64,000 nt of DNA. Source: Pseudarthrobacter psychrotolerans. Its GTDB lineage: Bacteria; Actinomycetota; Actinomycetes; Actinomycetales; Micrococcaceae. The notes beneath the pieces were generated by a model, which did not search any database, was not told the DNA's origin, and saw only the letters and a program-made list of their open reading frames with translations. Location: positions 1,674,001 through 1,738,000 of the forward strand of contig NZ_CP047898.1 of NCBI RefSeq assembly GCF_009911795.1, written 5' to 3'. The translations under genes were made by a program, and so were the position numbers. Of this stretch, positions 8,941 through 18,349 are shown piece by piece. Numbering within the stretch: the first letter of the stretch is position 1; each line of letters starts with the position of its first letter.

Positions 8941-10173
8941 GTGAGAAGAAAACCGATCGAACTGGCAGCCGTGGCAACCGCGGCAGTCCCCGGGCTGACC
9001 CCAACCGCCGTTAGCTCCGCCGCGGACGACCCCGCGGATTTCGACTCCGCGCTGCTGCTGGACTCCGAAGGCAAACAGTGGCGGGTCAGGTCCCCGCGGC
9101 ATGCGGAAGCAAGCGCCAGGCTCGAAACGGAGTTCCTTGTCCTCCGAGCATTCGTACCGGCCATCCGGGCCGAACTGCCCTTCCTGATGCCCACCGTGGC
9201 CGGCAGCGTCCGGCTGGGCAGCCTCAGTACATTTGTCTACTCACATCTGGCCGGGAGTACCCAAAATGTGGAGGAACTCACCGCAGGTCCGGCAGCTCTC
9301 GCCCGGGAAATCGGGACAGCACTGGCGGCCATCCATGATCTTCCGCACTCCCTGGTCAGCAACGCGGACCTGCCCAGCTATACGCCCAACGAATTCCGCC
9401 AGCGACGGCTGAACGAACTCGACCAGGCGGCCACCACCGGAAAAATCCCGGCCTCGCTGCTGCTCCGCTGGGAGCATGCCCTTGAAGACGTCTCGCTGTG
9501 GCGGTTCAATCCGTGCGTTGTCCACGGGGACCTCCATGAGGACAACCTTCTTGTGGAAAGCGGCCGCGTCACGGCGGTTACGGGCTGGACGGACCTGCGG
9601 ATCGGGGATCCCGCCGACGACTTCGCCTGGCTGGTTGCCTCGAACGAACAGGACTTCGTGGACGCCGTTCTTGCAAGTTACACGGGCAGCCGCCGCGACT
9701 CCCCGGACCAGCACCTGCTCCGGCGGGCCGCCTTGTCTGCCGAGTTCGCGTTGGCGCAATACCTGGTCAAGGGCATTGCCGCCGGCGATGCCGCGATGGT
9801 TACCGAAGCCGAAGGCATGCTGGAAACGCTCGCGGCCGACGTCGAAGAGCACGGCGGCCAGGCCATCAGTGTCGAGCCGTTGCCGGCCCCGGCCGACGAC
9901 GCCCAGTCCCCGGCAGCCCAATCCCCTGCCGTGACCGTGGCCCCTGCTCCGGCGGTGACCATTGTCCCGGTGCCAGTCCCGGCTGTGGAGCCGGTTCCCG
10001 CCGTGCCCGCAGTGGAAGTCAGCCCTATCCCGGCGGAGCCCGTCCCGTCAGACGAAGCATCAGTGGATGACGAGTCGGCGGATGGCGATTCGGCCGACCG
10101 ACCTTCGGTGCGCCCGTCCGCCGAGGATACGTCCACTGCGGCCATCAGCATCGTCGAAGTCAGGAAGCACTGA
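8941..10173 (+). CDS. Phosphotransferase (APH/choline-kinase fold) with Ala/Pro/Val-rich tail
   Basis: This 410-residue protein has a kinase fold of the aminoglycoside/macrolide phosphotransferase type. The catalytic loop is CVVHGDLHEDNLL (Asp and Asn of the Brenner motif), and the metal-binding Asp is in LRIGDPADDFAWLV. The N-terminal lobe contains EFLVLRAF and a hinge-like TFVYSHLAG. The last 110 residues are a repetitive Ala/Pro/Val then Asp/Ser-rich tail outside the kinase core. GTG at 8941 is preferred over an upstream ATG at 8839, because the intervening residues do not look like protein. The substrate is unknown; antibiotic resistance cannot be concluded. It is convergent with adnB and divergent from nudC, so it interrupts an otherwise conserved DNA-repair block. 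Confidence 0.85.
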   Translation: MRRKPIELAAVATAAVPGLTPTAVSSAADDPADFDSALLLDSEGKQWRVRSPRHAEASARLETEFLVLRAFVPAIRAELPFLMPTVAGSVRLGSLSTFVYSHLAGSTQNVEELTAGPAALAREIGTALAAIHDLPHSLVSNADLPSYTPNEFRQRRLNELDQAATTGKIPASLLLRWEHALEDVSLWRFNPCVVHGDLHEDNLLVESGRVTAVTGWTDLRIGDPADDFAWLVASNEQDFVDAVLASYTGSRRDSPDQHLLRRAALSAEFALAQYLVKGIAAGDAAMVTEAEGMLETLAADVEEHGGQAISVEPLPAPADDAQSPAAQSPAVTVAPAPAVTIVPVPVPAVEPVPAVPAVEVSPIPAEPVPSDEASVDDESADGDSADRPSVRPSAEDTSTAAISIVEVRKH

Positions 10174-10176
10174 CCC

Positions 10177-10212
10177 CACGAAGGGCTTCCTGACACCAGG
10201 AAGCCCTTCGTG
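10177..10212. terminator. Bidirectional hairpin terminator
   Basis: A perfect 16-bp stem (10177-10192 with 10197-10212, arms starting CACGAAGGGC and ending GCCCTTCGTG) encloses a 4-base ACAC loop. It lies exactly between the stop of the phosphotransferase gene and the convergent AdnB gene. There is no long T-run on either side, as is common in actinobacteria. Confidence 0.85.
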
Positions 10213-10221
10213 AGCACTGAC

Positions 10222-13200
10222 TTACGGAACGCCGACGTCGAGGGCCGCGGCCACGATCTGTTCGAGCTCCTCAGCGGAGCCCAGATCGTGCGGCCGCACC
10301 ACCTGGTTGTCCGCAACGTAAAAGAAGGCGGCCCTAACGTCCTCGACTGCAACGCCCTTGAGCCGGGCCCAAGCCAGGCGGTACGCGGCGAGCTGCACCG
10401 ATTTGGCCCGCAGCTGCGCGGCGGAGGGCCGGCGGCCGGTTTTCCAGTCCACCAGGTCCCACCGGCCGTCCGCGTCCTGGAAGACAGCGTCGATGCGTCC
10501 GCGGACCACAACATCGCCCACCCGCGTTTCCACCGGGACCTCGACAAATGCCGGTGACCTGTCGGCCCACTCCGAGGCTTCGAAGGTGGCCACCATGGTG
10601 TCGAGGTCGTAGGCGGCGTCAATATGGTCGTCGGAGCCGGGGGCCTCGCCGAGATCCAGCATGCCGGCGGCGCCGAAGTACTCTTCAACCCAGGCGTGGA
10701 ATGCCGTTCCCTTCCGCGCCGACATGCCGGGCTCACGCGGAACAGGCCTTCGGAGCCGGCCCACCACTCCTGCCGGGTCCTCGCCAAGATCCACCAGCGT
10801 GGACGCAGAGATGTGGCCGGGCAGGTGAACGTCCTGCCCGGAGGCGCGCCGGGAACGCCGTTCCAGCAGCAAGGCAGCTTCCCTGGCCCAGCCCGCCGCA
10901 TTGCCCCGGAGCCTTGGCCCGGACTCATTGTCGGATGCAGGCTCAAGGACGGGCACCGAGTCCTCAGGAACGAAGGGCTCCAAGGCTGCCCGGACGCGTG
11001 CCGCGGCGCTTTCCATGGCCAGCCGCCTGCCGGGAACAACCCGCAGGCGCTCTCCGGTCCGCGCGTCCACCGGGCCTTCGAGGGGGTCATAAGGCCACCC
11101 GGCCACCTCAGTTTCGGTCGTCAAGGGGCTCTTTTCAGGCAAAGAGGCTTCGTCCACTGACGCCGGGTGCACCATGGCACACGTCTCCATGCCCTCCGCC
11201 GGGGCGGAGCCGGGGCCGGCAAGCTGTTCCAGTTCAGCGAGGAACGGGGACATCTCGGCGCGGCCTGCCCTGGAGCCCACCCATGCTGCGCTGGAGACCC
11301 AGAGGACATGCTTTGCCCTGGTGTAGGCCACGTATGCCAGGCGGCGTTCTTCGCCCTCACCATGGACCTGGACGGCTGATTTGAAGTCCTTCTCGGCGTC
11401 CAGCCAGCCCTTCTGGTCCGGCTGGTCGGTATCCCATTGGGGAAGATCTGAACGGTCCCCCCGGAGAGGCCACGGCAGGGCCGCCGCGCCGCTGCTCCAG
11501 CGGGAGTCCTTGCTGCTGGGGAAGGCCCCGGCGTTAAGACCCGGAACAAAAACGACGTCCCATTCCAGGCCCTTGGACGCATGGACGGTCAGCAGCTGCA
11601 CAGCCTCGCGGTTGATATCCGACGGCGGAGCTTCGAGGCCGTTTTCTTCGGCCGCGGCAGCTTCAAGCCAGGCTAGGAACGCGAGGATGTCCACCCGGTG
11701 CGAGGTCCGCAGGAAGCCAGCCGCCGCGTCCTGGAATGCATCCAGGTTTCGGCGGGCCTGGTGGATGCTGGTTCCCGGGCGCGCAGCCACTTCGATGTCG
11801 AGCAACATGGCGCGTTCCACCTCGCCGAGCAAGGTGGTGAGGTCGTCCCCGAGGTAGCCCCGCAGCTGCCTGAGTTCCGTCGAGAGCCTGCCGAGGCGGT
11901 CGCGGGCCGGCTCGGTCAACGAACGGCCATGGGAAGAGGTCCAGTCTTCGCGTGGCAGCCAGTCCAGCGCTTCAACCAGGCTGGCACCGTCAGTCAGGTC
12001 GCTTTCGATGACGGCCTCGTCGGACGCGTCTGCGGGCCCGTCCTCCGGCGTGGCAGCGTTGGCCGGGCGTCCTCGGCGGCGTGCGAGCTGGCTGGACCAG
12101 TCGCGGAAAGCCATCAGGTCAGCGGGCCCGATGCGCCAGCGTGCGCCGGCCAGGAGGCGCATCAGGGAGTCCGAGCGTCCTGGATCAGCAAGTACCCGGA
12201 GCGTGGCCACCAGGTCAACGATTTCGGGCGTGTCGAGCAGCCCGCCGAGCCCCACGATTTCGTAGGCGATCCCCCGCGCCTCGAACTCCCGCCGGATGGT
12301 TTCCATCTGGGCGCGGCGCCGGCACAGGACGGCCAGTGCCGGCGGTACCGGGGTGCCGTCGGCCTCCCGTTCGAAGTCCGTGACCCGGTACTTCATGATG
12401 TCCTCCGCAAGGGCTGCGGCTTCGTCGAGGTCTGTGCCGAAGCGGCCAAGAACCACCCGTCCGTCCACGGCGAAGGGGCTGGGCTGCAGGGGCGGCACAT
12501 TCGCTGCCGCGGCAGCCGTGCCCGCCGGCATGGTGCCCGCTGGGGTCGCGCCTGCCGCAGCGGTGACCGCAGGGGCGCTGCCGGCAACGGCCTTCTGGGC
12601 CTCGGCGCGCCCTAGGGCCTCTGACATGATGTTGGCGGCGGACAGGATGGCCCGGCCGTTGCGCCACGCAGTAGTGAGGTACGACGTCGGGGCCGGTACG
12701 AAGCGTCCCGGCCCGTCGTCCCCGTCCACGCGGACCGGGAATTCACGGACAAAGTGGAAGAGCTGACCTGCCGAAGCACCCCGGAAGCCGTAAATCGACT
12801 GGTTGGGGTCCCCCACGGCGGTGACCGCGTGGCCCTCGCCGAAAAGCCGCGAAAACAGGACCAGCTGGGCATACGACGTGTCCTGGAACTCGTCCAGGAG
12901 CACCACTTTGTAGCGCTGGCGTTCCATGTCCGCTGCAATGGGGATCTCCCGGGAGACACGGGCCGCAAGTGCCACCAGGTCGCCGAAGTCCAATGCCCCC
13001 CGTGACTTCTTGGCGGCGGCGTAGCGGCCCACCATGTCAGCCACGCTGGCCCTGGTTCGCAGCATCGCAGCCAGTTCACTGGCTGCCTGCGGGGCGTTCT
13101 TCTTCGCTCCGGCCAGGTAGGGACGTTCTTCGAACTCGGCAAGGCGTGCCAGAAGCCAGGCCTCGACGTCGGCTGGTTCCTGCAGGTGCTCTGCGCACTC

Positions 13201-13770
13201 CCCCGCGAGCTGGATGACTGCCTTGACCAGCGTGGACTTGGCTGCCTTGAAGTGGCTGTAGTCGCCGTCGAACGCTTCCACCACTTCGCTGGCGAGCTGC
13301 CAGGCCTGGGCCCCGCCGAGCAGCACAACGTCGCGTTCCACGCCAAGCCGCAGCCCGTAGTCAGAAACGATCCCGCTGGCGAATGAGTGATAGGTGGACA
13401 CCTTGGGCTCAAGGGCGTCGCTGCTGAGCAGCCCGGCAGGGAACACGTCATGCCGCGTGTCCTGGGCAGCGACCCGCTGCAGTGCGGCCAGTTTGGCCCG
13501 GATCCGGGTGGCCAGCTCGCCGGCCGCCTTCCTGGTGAAGGTTACGCCGAGGACTTCCTCAGGCCTGACCCAGCCGTTGGCGACGAGCCAGACGACGCGG
13601 TCGGCCATGGTGGCGGTCTTGCCGGAGCCCGCTCCCGCGATCACCAGCCGGGGAGCCAGGGGTGAGGAAATGATGGCGGACTGTTCGGGGGTAGGGGTGT
13701 TCTTTTCGCCCAGCAGCCTGGACAGCTCCTCGGGGCTGAACAGGGGCTCTGGAACCTGGGGGTGGCTCAT
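10222..13770 (-). CDS. adnB: UvrD/AddA-type helicase-nuclease, AdnB-like subunit
   Basis: This is a 1,182-residue SF1 motor fused to a nuclease. Walker A GAGSGKT is at residues 46-52, a DEFQD motif II follows, and the C-terminal SASKGLEW-like HASKGLEWD and YVAYTRAKHVLWVSS helicase motifs are present. Near residue 1,090 the RecB-type PD-(D/E)XK nuclease shows GRIDAVF and LVDWKTG. AdnAB is the main double-strand-break resecting motor-nuclease of mycobacteria, the functional counterpart of RecBCD/AddAB. I chose ATG 13770 because it overlaps the adnA stop as ATGA; an upstream start at 13797 adds nine unlikely residues. The A/B names follow gene order in Mycobacterium and were not tested by alignment. 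Confidence 0.85.
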   Translation of the reverse strand: MSHPQVPEPLFSPEELSRLLGEKNTPTPEQSAIISSPLAPRLVIAGAGSGKTATMADRVVWLVANGWVRPEEVLGVTFTRKAAGELATRIRAKLAALQRVAAQDTRHDVFPAGLLSSDALEPKVSTYHSFASGIVSDYGLRLGVERDVVLLGGAQAWQLASEVVEAFDGDYSHFKAAKSTLVKAVIQLAGECAEHLQEPADVEAWLLARLAEFEERPYLAGAKKNAPQAASELAAMLRTRASVADMVGRYAAAKKSRGALDFGDLVALAARVSREIPIAADMERQRYKVVLLDEFQDTSYAQLVLFSRLFGEGHAVTAVGDPNQSIYGFRGASAGQLFHFVREFPVRVDGDDGPGRFVPAPTSYLTTAWRNGRAILSAANIMSEALGRAEAQKAVAGSAPAVTAAAGATPAGTMPAGTAAAAANVPPLQPSPFAVDGRVVLGRFGTDLDEAAALAEDIMKYRVTDFEREADGTPVPPALAVLCRRRAQMETIRREFEARGIAYEIVGLGGLLDTPEIVDLVATLRVLADPGRSDSLMRLLAGARWRIGPADLMAFRDWSSQLARRRGRPANAATPEDGPADASDEAVIESDLTDGASLVEALDWLPREDWTSSHGRSLTEPARDRLGRLSTELRQLRGYLGDDLTTLLGEVERAMLLDIEVAARPGTSIHQARRNLDAFQDAAAGFLRTSHRVDILAFLAWLEAAAAEENGLEAPPSDINREAVQLLTVHASKGLEWDVVFVPGLNAGAFPSSKDSRWSSGAAALPWPLRGDRSDLPQWDTDQPDQKGWLDAEKDFKSAVQVHGEGEERRLAYVAYTRAKHVLWVSSAAWVGSRAGRAEMSPFLAELEQLAGPGSAPAEGMETCAMVHPASVDEASLPEKSPLTTETEVAGWPYDPLEGPVDARTGERLRVVPGRRLAMESAAARVRAALEPFVPEDSVPVLEPASDNESGPRLRGNAAGWAREAALLLERRSRRASGQDVHLPGHISASTLVDLGEDPAGVVGRLRRPVPREPGMSARKGTAFHAWVEEYFGAAGMLDLGEAPGSDDHIDAAYDLDTMVATFEASEWADRSPAFVEVPVETRVGDVVVRGRIDAVFQDADGRWDLVDWKTGRRPSAAQLRAKSVQLAAYRLAWARLKGVAVEDVRAAFFYVADNQVVRPHDLGSAEELEQIVAAALDVGVP

Positions 13771-16700
13771 TCGGTGACCTGCTTTCCGCGGACACAAAGC
13801 GGACAGACCTCAGGGAGCCTGCAGCCGTGGCCCCCGTGGCTGCTTTTTGCGGGGTCGTGCCTGGCTTCGAAGCTGTTGCCGGACATTATTGCGGCGGCAT
13901 CGGTGACCATTTCCAGCGCCCAGTTCTCCTGGGCCTCCAGGGGCTCCTGTTGCTGGACGCCGGGGCTCTTGGTAGTGGTTCCGAGCTGCGCCAGTACAGC
14001 TCCGCCCGGTACCGTCCCGCCCGGTCCCGCTGCGCCACCGGGTACGTCTGCGAAACCGCCGGCCAGGACCGCTGCCTGGTAGGCCCCCAGCTGGGGATGG
14101 CGGGACAACTCTGTCTTGCCGGGCTGCCGCTTTCCCGTCTTGAGGTCCACAACAACCAACCTTCCTTCGGCGTCGATCTCCAGCCGGTCAACCTGGCCAC
14201 GGAGCACGGCGACGCGGGCATCGCCGCCCTGGCCATCGCCCGGGACCGATGGCGCCGGCGTCGACCCCAACGCCGGCGGAACGTCCGGCAGCCGGACCTC
14301 AAAGTCCTGCTCGACGCCCAGCAGGCTCCGGCCCTCGCTCCGCATCACCAGGACATACTGGGCGAGCTTGCGCACCATTGTTTCGGCACGCTGGAAGTCG
14401 AGTTTGCCTTCCCAGTTGTCCTTCATCCCCAAGGTTGGCCACCGGCGGATGAGTTCGGCGACGTACTCGCCCCCGGAGGCTTCCGGCAGGTCCTGCGCGA
14501 TGGCGTGGACCAGTGTGCCCAGGCTCCGGGCAAAATCGGTGGCGGCTTCTCCCCCGGCAGCCTGCACAAACCAGTCGAGCGGCGATTTCTGTACGGATTC
14601 CACCTTCGACGGCGAGACGTAAACAGTCCCTCCGGGCGGGACAACCGGCTCCGACGTCGTCAAAGGGGGCAGGCCCCACCAGCTGTCCGGATGCGCTCCC
14701 GGGACAGCCGGTTCCACTGCCGCAAGGCCGGCCAGGACCCTGGCGGCCTCGGCGGCTTCGTGCTCATACTTTCCATCCAGCTGCGCGTATTGGCGCAGCT
14801 CAGCCACCAGGGCACGAAGGGTCATGGGCCGTTCCACGGGCGTGAACACCCTGCCCTCGGCGCCCGGCTCAAGCGGCGCTACATAATCGAGGAAGGACGA
14901 CGGCTGGTCGTCCTCGGACGAAACAGCGGTGCAGATCAGGATCTCGCAGGCCCGGGAAACGGCTGTGGAGAAGCTCCGGAGTTCGTCGTAGCGGATTTCG
15001 CGCAGCCGGCTCAGTGGGTCCAGCTGCAATGCATAGCTGACACCGTGTTCGACGGCGTCAGCGTACAGGCTGCTGCCCAGAAGCTCACCGCGGAGCCGGG
15101 TATTGGGCCAGACGCCTTCCTGCAGCCCCGCCACAATGACCACGGGCCACTGCCGCCCGGCAGCACTGGCCGGGGTCATCAGCTCGACGGCGTCGTCCAC
15201 CTGCGCCCGCGCGGCCAGGGTATCCATCGGCAGTTCCTGGTTCAGAAGGTACTCAAGGAACTGCTCCGGCCCGGCGCCCGGCATCTGGTCCACATAGCGC
15301 TCGGCGGTGTGGAAAAGTGCCATCATGGCATCGAGGTCCCGGTCGGCGCGGGCTCCGTGGGAACCGCCGGTGAGGGCGGATTCGGTCCACGCGTTGGCCA
15401 GTCCTGTGGAGTGCCACAGGGCCCAGAGAACGGTCTCGGCATTGGCTCCGGGTTCGGCAGCGGCGCTCCGCCCGGCCTGGATCATGCGTGCGGTCCGGCG
15501 CGCGGAACGGCCTTCCAGGCCCAGCGTCCCCAGGGCGCCGGGTTCCGATAATGCTTCAACCAGCAGGGCGTCGCTGGTCCGTCCGCCGCCGCCCAGCAGT
15601 TCTTCCCGCCTGAGCGACTGACGTAGCCGGCGCAGTTCGATGGACGTGGCGCCCCCGATCCGCGACGTCAGCAGGGCGACGGCGGCTTCCGGGGTCAGCA
15701 GTTCCGGATCCAGCGCAATGGCGTAGGCGTCCAGCAGCGGGCGTACGGCCACCTCATCGCGGACCGCGGACTCGGCTACCGGAACGCGCACCGGGATCCC
15801 CTGGCCCGTGAGGTATCGCTGCAGCTCACTGAGCTGTCCGCCGTTACGCACGATCACCGCGATCTCGGCCAGGTCGCGGCCACGGTTGACGTGCTGGTCC
15901 AGGATGCGCTGGGCGACGTACCGGAGTTCATGGACCGGCGACGGAACCAGGTGTGCTTCCACTGTTCCGGCGGATTGTGGTTGGGGTTCGACGACGGCGG
16001 CGGGGCCGTGCGCGGTTCCGGCCAGGAGCTCGGGCTGCTCCAGCCGCCTGGCCAGCTGGCCGCCCGCACGCTGTGAGATCCGGCCCGCGACGCCGAGCCA
16101 GGCTTCGGCGATGGCGGGGGCGTGCCGATGGGCGTGCCAGAGCGGCCGCTCAATGACGCCAGATTCCGTCGAAAGCAGGTGCGGCAGTTCCGCGACGAGG
16201 TCGGGCCTGGCCCCACGGAATCCCTGCACAACGGTATCCGGGGAGAATGCGACATAGCAGTCCTTGCCGGCGGCGATGTCGGCGAGCAGTTCGAAAACGG
16301 CGGGGTTTGCCTCCTGCACATCGTCCACCAGCACCAGCTGGAGACGGTCCCGTTCTTCGGCCAGGAAGTCAGGCTCGTCCTGGAAGATCTGCCGTGCCGT
16401 GGTAATGATGCCGGCAGGATCAAAAGCCTCCGGCATGCGCAGGTCCAGGACGTCCCGGTACTCGGCGTACAGCGCCGACGCGGCGATCCAGTCCGGCCGG
16501 CCGCACTGGCGGCCCAGCTCCTCGAGGTCACCGGCGGTCCGGCCGGATTCGATGATCCGGTCGAAGAGTTGGCGTACCTCGTGGCGGAAGCCCCGCGTCT
16601 CCAGTGCCGCTTCCAGGTCCGCTGGCCATGGAAGTTCCAGCCCGGGCATCCGGTGGCCCTCCAGGAGTTCGCGGATGATGAGGTCCTGTTCCGGGCCGGA

Positions 16701-17165
16701 CAGAAGGCGCGGCGCGCGCGGAAGCGGAAGGATTCCCTCTGCCTTTGCCCGGCGGATCAGGTCAAAGGCATAGGATGCCCAGGTCCGGGCCGGCGTGGTG
16801 CTCAGGCTCCGGTCCAGGCGCGCGGTGAACCGGTCGCGGAGTGAGTCGGCGGCGAGGCGTCCGGGCGCCAGGATGAGGATCCGCTCCGGGTCAACGCCGT
16901 CATGCAGGGCGCGACGGACCGCGGCTTCGATCAGGACCGTTGATTTTCCGGTTCCCGGTGCGCCGGGCACCAGGACCGGTCCGGAGCCGTGGGGCACGTC
17001 GACGGCGTCGCGCTGGTCTGCAGACAAAGCCGGAACATCGGCGTGCAGCTGCCGCGGCGGAAGAAGACGCAGGCCCCTTCCGCTGGCACGTCCGGCCGCG
17101 GACGCGGGCCTGGCTGACGTGCGTGTGGACTTGGCGGGGTCAACTACGGGGATTGATACGGTCAC
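13767..17165 (-). CDS. adnA: Helicase-nuclease AdnA-like subunit (PD-(D/E)XK, UvrD-like)
   Basis: This 1,132-residue protein is the partner of the downstream gene. Walker A is GAPGTGKS at 68-75. The motif II position reads VDDVQE instead of the usual DEFQD, a divergence consistent with one of the two motors being less active. The C-terminal nuclease has GQVDRLEID and VVDLKTGKRQ, and the extreme C-terminus carries a Cys cluster (GCRLPEVCPLC) that may bind a metal or Fe-S centre as in AddB-type nucleases; that role is inferred. It starts at 17165, overlapping the MGMT-like gene by ATGA, and ends in an ATGA overlap with adnB. The three genes are probably one operon for DNA break and lesion processing. 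Confidence 0.85.
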   Translation of the reverse strand: MTVSIPVVDPAKSTRTSARPASAAGRASGRGLRLLPPRQLHADVPALSADQRDAVDVPHGSGPVLVPGAPGTGKSTVLIEAAVRRALHDGVDPERILILAPGRLAADSLRDRFTARLDRSLSTTPARTWASYAFDLIRRAKAEGILPLPRAPRLLSGPEQDLIIRELLEGHRMPGLELPWPADLEAALETRGFRHEVRQLFDRIIESGRTAGDLEELGRQCGRPDWIAASALYAEYRDVLDLRMPEAFDPAGIITTARQIFQDEPDFLAEERDRLQLVLVDDVQEANPAVFELLADIAAGKDCYVAFSPDTVVQGFRGARPDLVAELPHLLSTESGVIERPLWHAHRHAPAIAEAWLGVAGRISQRAGGQLARRLEQPELLAGTAHGPAAVVEPQPQSAGTVEAHLVPSPVHELRYVAQRILDQHVNRGRDLAEIAVIVRNGGQLSELQRYLTGQGIPVRVPVAESAVRDEVAVRPLLDAYAIALDPELLTPEAAVALLTSRIGGATSIELRRLRQSLRREELLGGGGRTSDALLVEALSEPGALGTLGLEGRSARRTARMIQAGRSAAAEPGANAETVLWALWHSTGLANAWTESALTGGSHGARADRDLDAMMALFHTAERYVDQMPGAGPEQFLEYLLNQELPMDTLAARAQVDDAVELMTPASAAGRQWPVVIVAGLQEGVWPNTRLRGELLGSSLYADAVEHGVSYALQLDPLSRLREIRYDELRSFSTAVSRACEILICTAVSSEDDQPSSFLDYVAPLEPGAEGRVFTPVERPMTLRALVAELRQYAQLDGKYEHEAAEAARVLAGLAAVEPAVPGAHPDSWWGLPPLTTSEPVVPPGGTVYVSPSKVESVQKSPLDWFVQAAGGEAATDFARSLGTLVHAIAQDLPEASGGEYVAELIRRWPTLGMKDNWEGKLDFQRAETMVRKLAQYVLVMRSEGRSLLGVEQDFEVRLPDVPPALGSTPAPSVPGDGQGGDARVAVLRGQVDRLEIDAEGRLVVVDLKTGKRQPGKTELSRHPQLGAYQAAVLAGGFADVPGGAAGPGGTVPGGAVLAQLGTTTKSPGVQQQEPLEAQENWALEMVTDAAAIMSGNSFEARHDPAKSSHGGHGCRLPEVCPLCVRGKQVTE

Positions 17166-17578
17166 ACAGACATTTCATCATCAGCCACCGACAATCTATG
17201 CAGCCGCAGCTCCAGCTGCTCCGCAATGGCGTCGATCCGGTCGAAGTCATCCTCGCCCGGGGCCCAGCGTGCTGCCATCAGGTCCACCCGCCATTTGCCG
17301 TCGCCGGTCCGCAGAAAAGCATCGTGGTTGCCGAGCAGCGGCGTCCCCTCCTGCAGGTAGTGGCGCAGCGCTTCGGCCTCATGGCCTTCCGGACCTTGGC
17401 CGCTTGCTTTGAGGATCCGCCACCACGCGACCTGGCTGCCGTAGTGGCTCATCGCGTGGCCCACCTGCCGGGGACCGCCGGACCCCAGCAGCTCGGCCAC
17501 ATCGCCGTAGGCCAGTGCGGTGCCGGGTGGAACCAGCTCGACGAGCGCGAGCACCGCCTCAATGTACTCAGTCCGCAT
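17162..17578 (-). CDS. Alkyltransferase-like (ATL/MGMT family) DNA-binding protein lacking the catalytic Cys
   Basis: This 138-residue protein has the MGMT C-terminal domain fold: ALAYGDVAELLGSGGPRQVGHAMSHYG matches the helix-turn-helix and Arg-finger region. Where true O6-alkylguanine methyltransferases have PCHRV, this one has AWWRILKA, so the acceptor cysteine is replaced by tryptophan. Such ATL proteins bind alkylated guanine, flip it out and recruit nucleotide excision repair instead of repairing directly. It is the first gene of a probable operon with adnA and adnB (ATGA overlap), a neighbourhood also seen in mycobacteria. Confidence 0.88.
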   Translation of the reverse strand: MRTEYIEAVLALVELVPPGTALAYGDVAELLGSGGPRQVGHAMSHYGSQVAWWRILKASGQGPEGHEAEALRHYLQEGTPLLGNHDAFLRTGDGKWRVDLMAARWAPGEDDFDRIDAIAEQLELRLHRLSVADDEMSV

Positions 17579-17641
17579 ACATCAAGATTACCGGCAGTGG
17601 CGTTGGCGGATCCTGTCGGTGCTGGCCGGTAGCGTTGAACC

Positions 17642-18349
17642 ATGACTTCCTGGAACACCCTTCCCCGCGCAGCCTTCGATCTCGAAACCACCGGACGGAA
17701 TTCGCGTGCCGCACGCATTGTCACGGCGTCGGTCACTGTGGTGGACCACGAGGGGGACGTCATCACCGAACACGAATGGCTGGCCGATCCCGGCGTCGAC
17801 ATCCCTACCGAGGCCAGCGATATCCACGGCATCACCACGGAGCAGGCCCGGCGTGAGGGACGGCCGGCCCATGAAGTCACCGGGGAGCTTGCAACCGTCC
17901 TGCAGGACCTGTTCGACGCCGGCATTCCGGTCATTGCCTTCAACGCCAGCTACGACTTCACGGTCCTGGCCGCAGAGTCCGCCCGCTACGGCGTCCGGCA
18001 GTTGAGCCGTTTCCCCGTCCTGGACCCGTTCATCATGAACAAGCAGGTGGACCGATACCGCAAGGGTAAGCGCACATTGACGGCCTTGTGTGAGGAGTAT
18101 GGCATCACGCTGGACAACGCCCATACGTCGGCCGCGGATGCTCTGGCCACCCTCCGGATGCTGGATGCCATGGCCATCAAGTTCCCGAAGCTCAAGATGC
18201 CGGCCAGCCAGCTTCACGAGCTGCAAAAGGACTGGGCGGTCAGTCAAGCGGCGGACTTCCAGAACTACCTGCGCAAGACCAAGCCCGCCGCCGTGATCGA
18301 AGGGGAATGGCCCGTCCTTCCACCCGAAGACGCCAGCAGTGAATTCTAG
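17642..18349 (+). CDS. DnaQ-like 3'-5' exonuclease (DNA polymerase III epsilon-like)
   Basis: This 235-residue DEDDh exonuclease has ExoI FDLETTG at residues 12-18 (D13, E15), ExoII NASYDFTVL with D105, and ExoIII with H161 and D166 in AHTSAADAL. These supply all four acidic metal ligands plus the general-base His. It may proofread for DnaE or act as a repair or RNA exonuclease; no polymerase domain or beta-clamp motif is obvious. The start is ATG 17642. It is divergent from the ATL gene with a 63-base gap and is followed by the long leader of an amino-acid ABC operon. Confidence 0.85.
   Translation: MTSWNTLPRAAFDLETTGRNSRAARIVTASVTVVDHEGDVITEHEWLADPGVDIPTEASDIHGITTEQARREGRPAHEVTGELATVLQDLFDAGIPVIAFNASYDFTVLAAESARYGVRQLSRFPVLDPFIMNKQVDRYRKGKRTLTALCEEYGITLDNAHTSAADALATLRMLDAMAIKFPKLKMPASQLHELQKDWAVSQAADFQNYLRKTKPAAVIEGEWPVLPPEDASSEF

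Noticed and set aside
8941..10173. Antibiotic-resistance kinase
   Set aside because: Only the general kinase fold is visible; many APH-fold proteins act on metabolites and nothing here shows drug specificity.
13771..13797. Upstream AdnB start with a 31-base overlap
   Set aside because: ATG 13770 gives an ATGA overlap and the family-like N-terminus; the nine extra residues look random.
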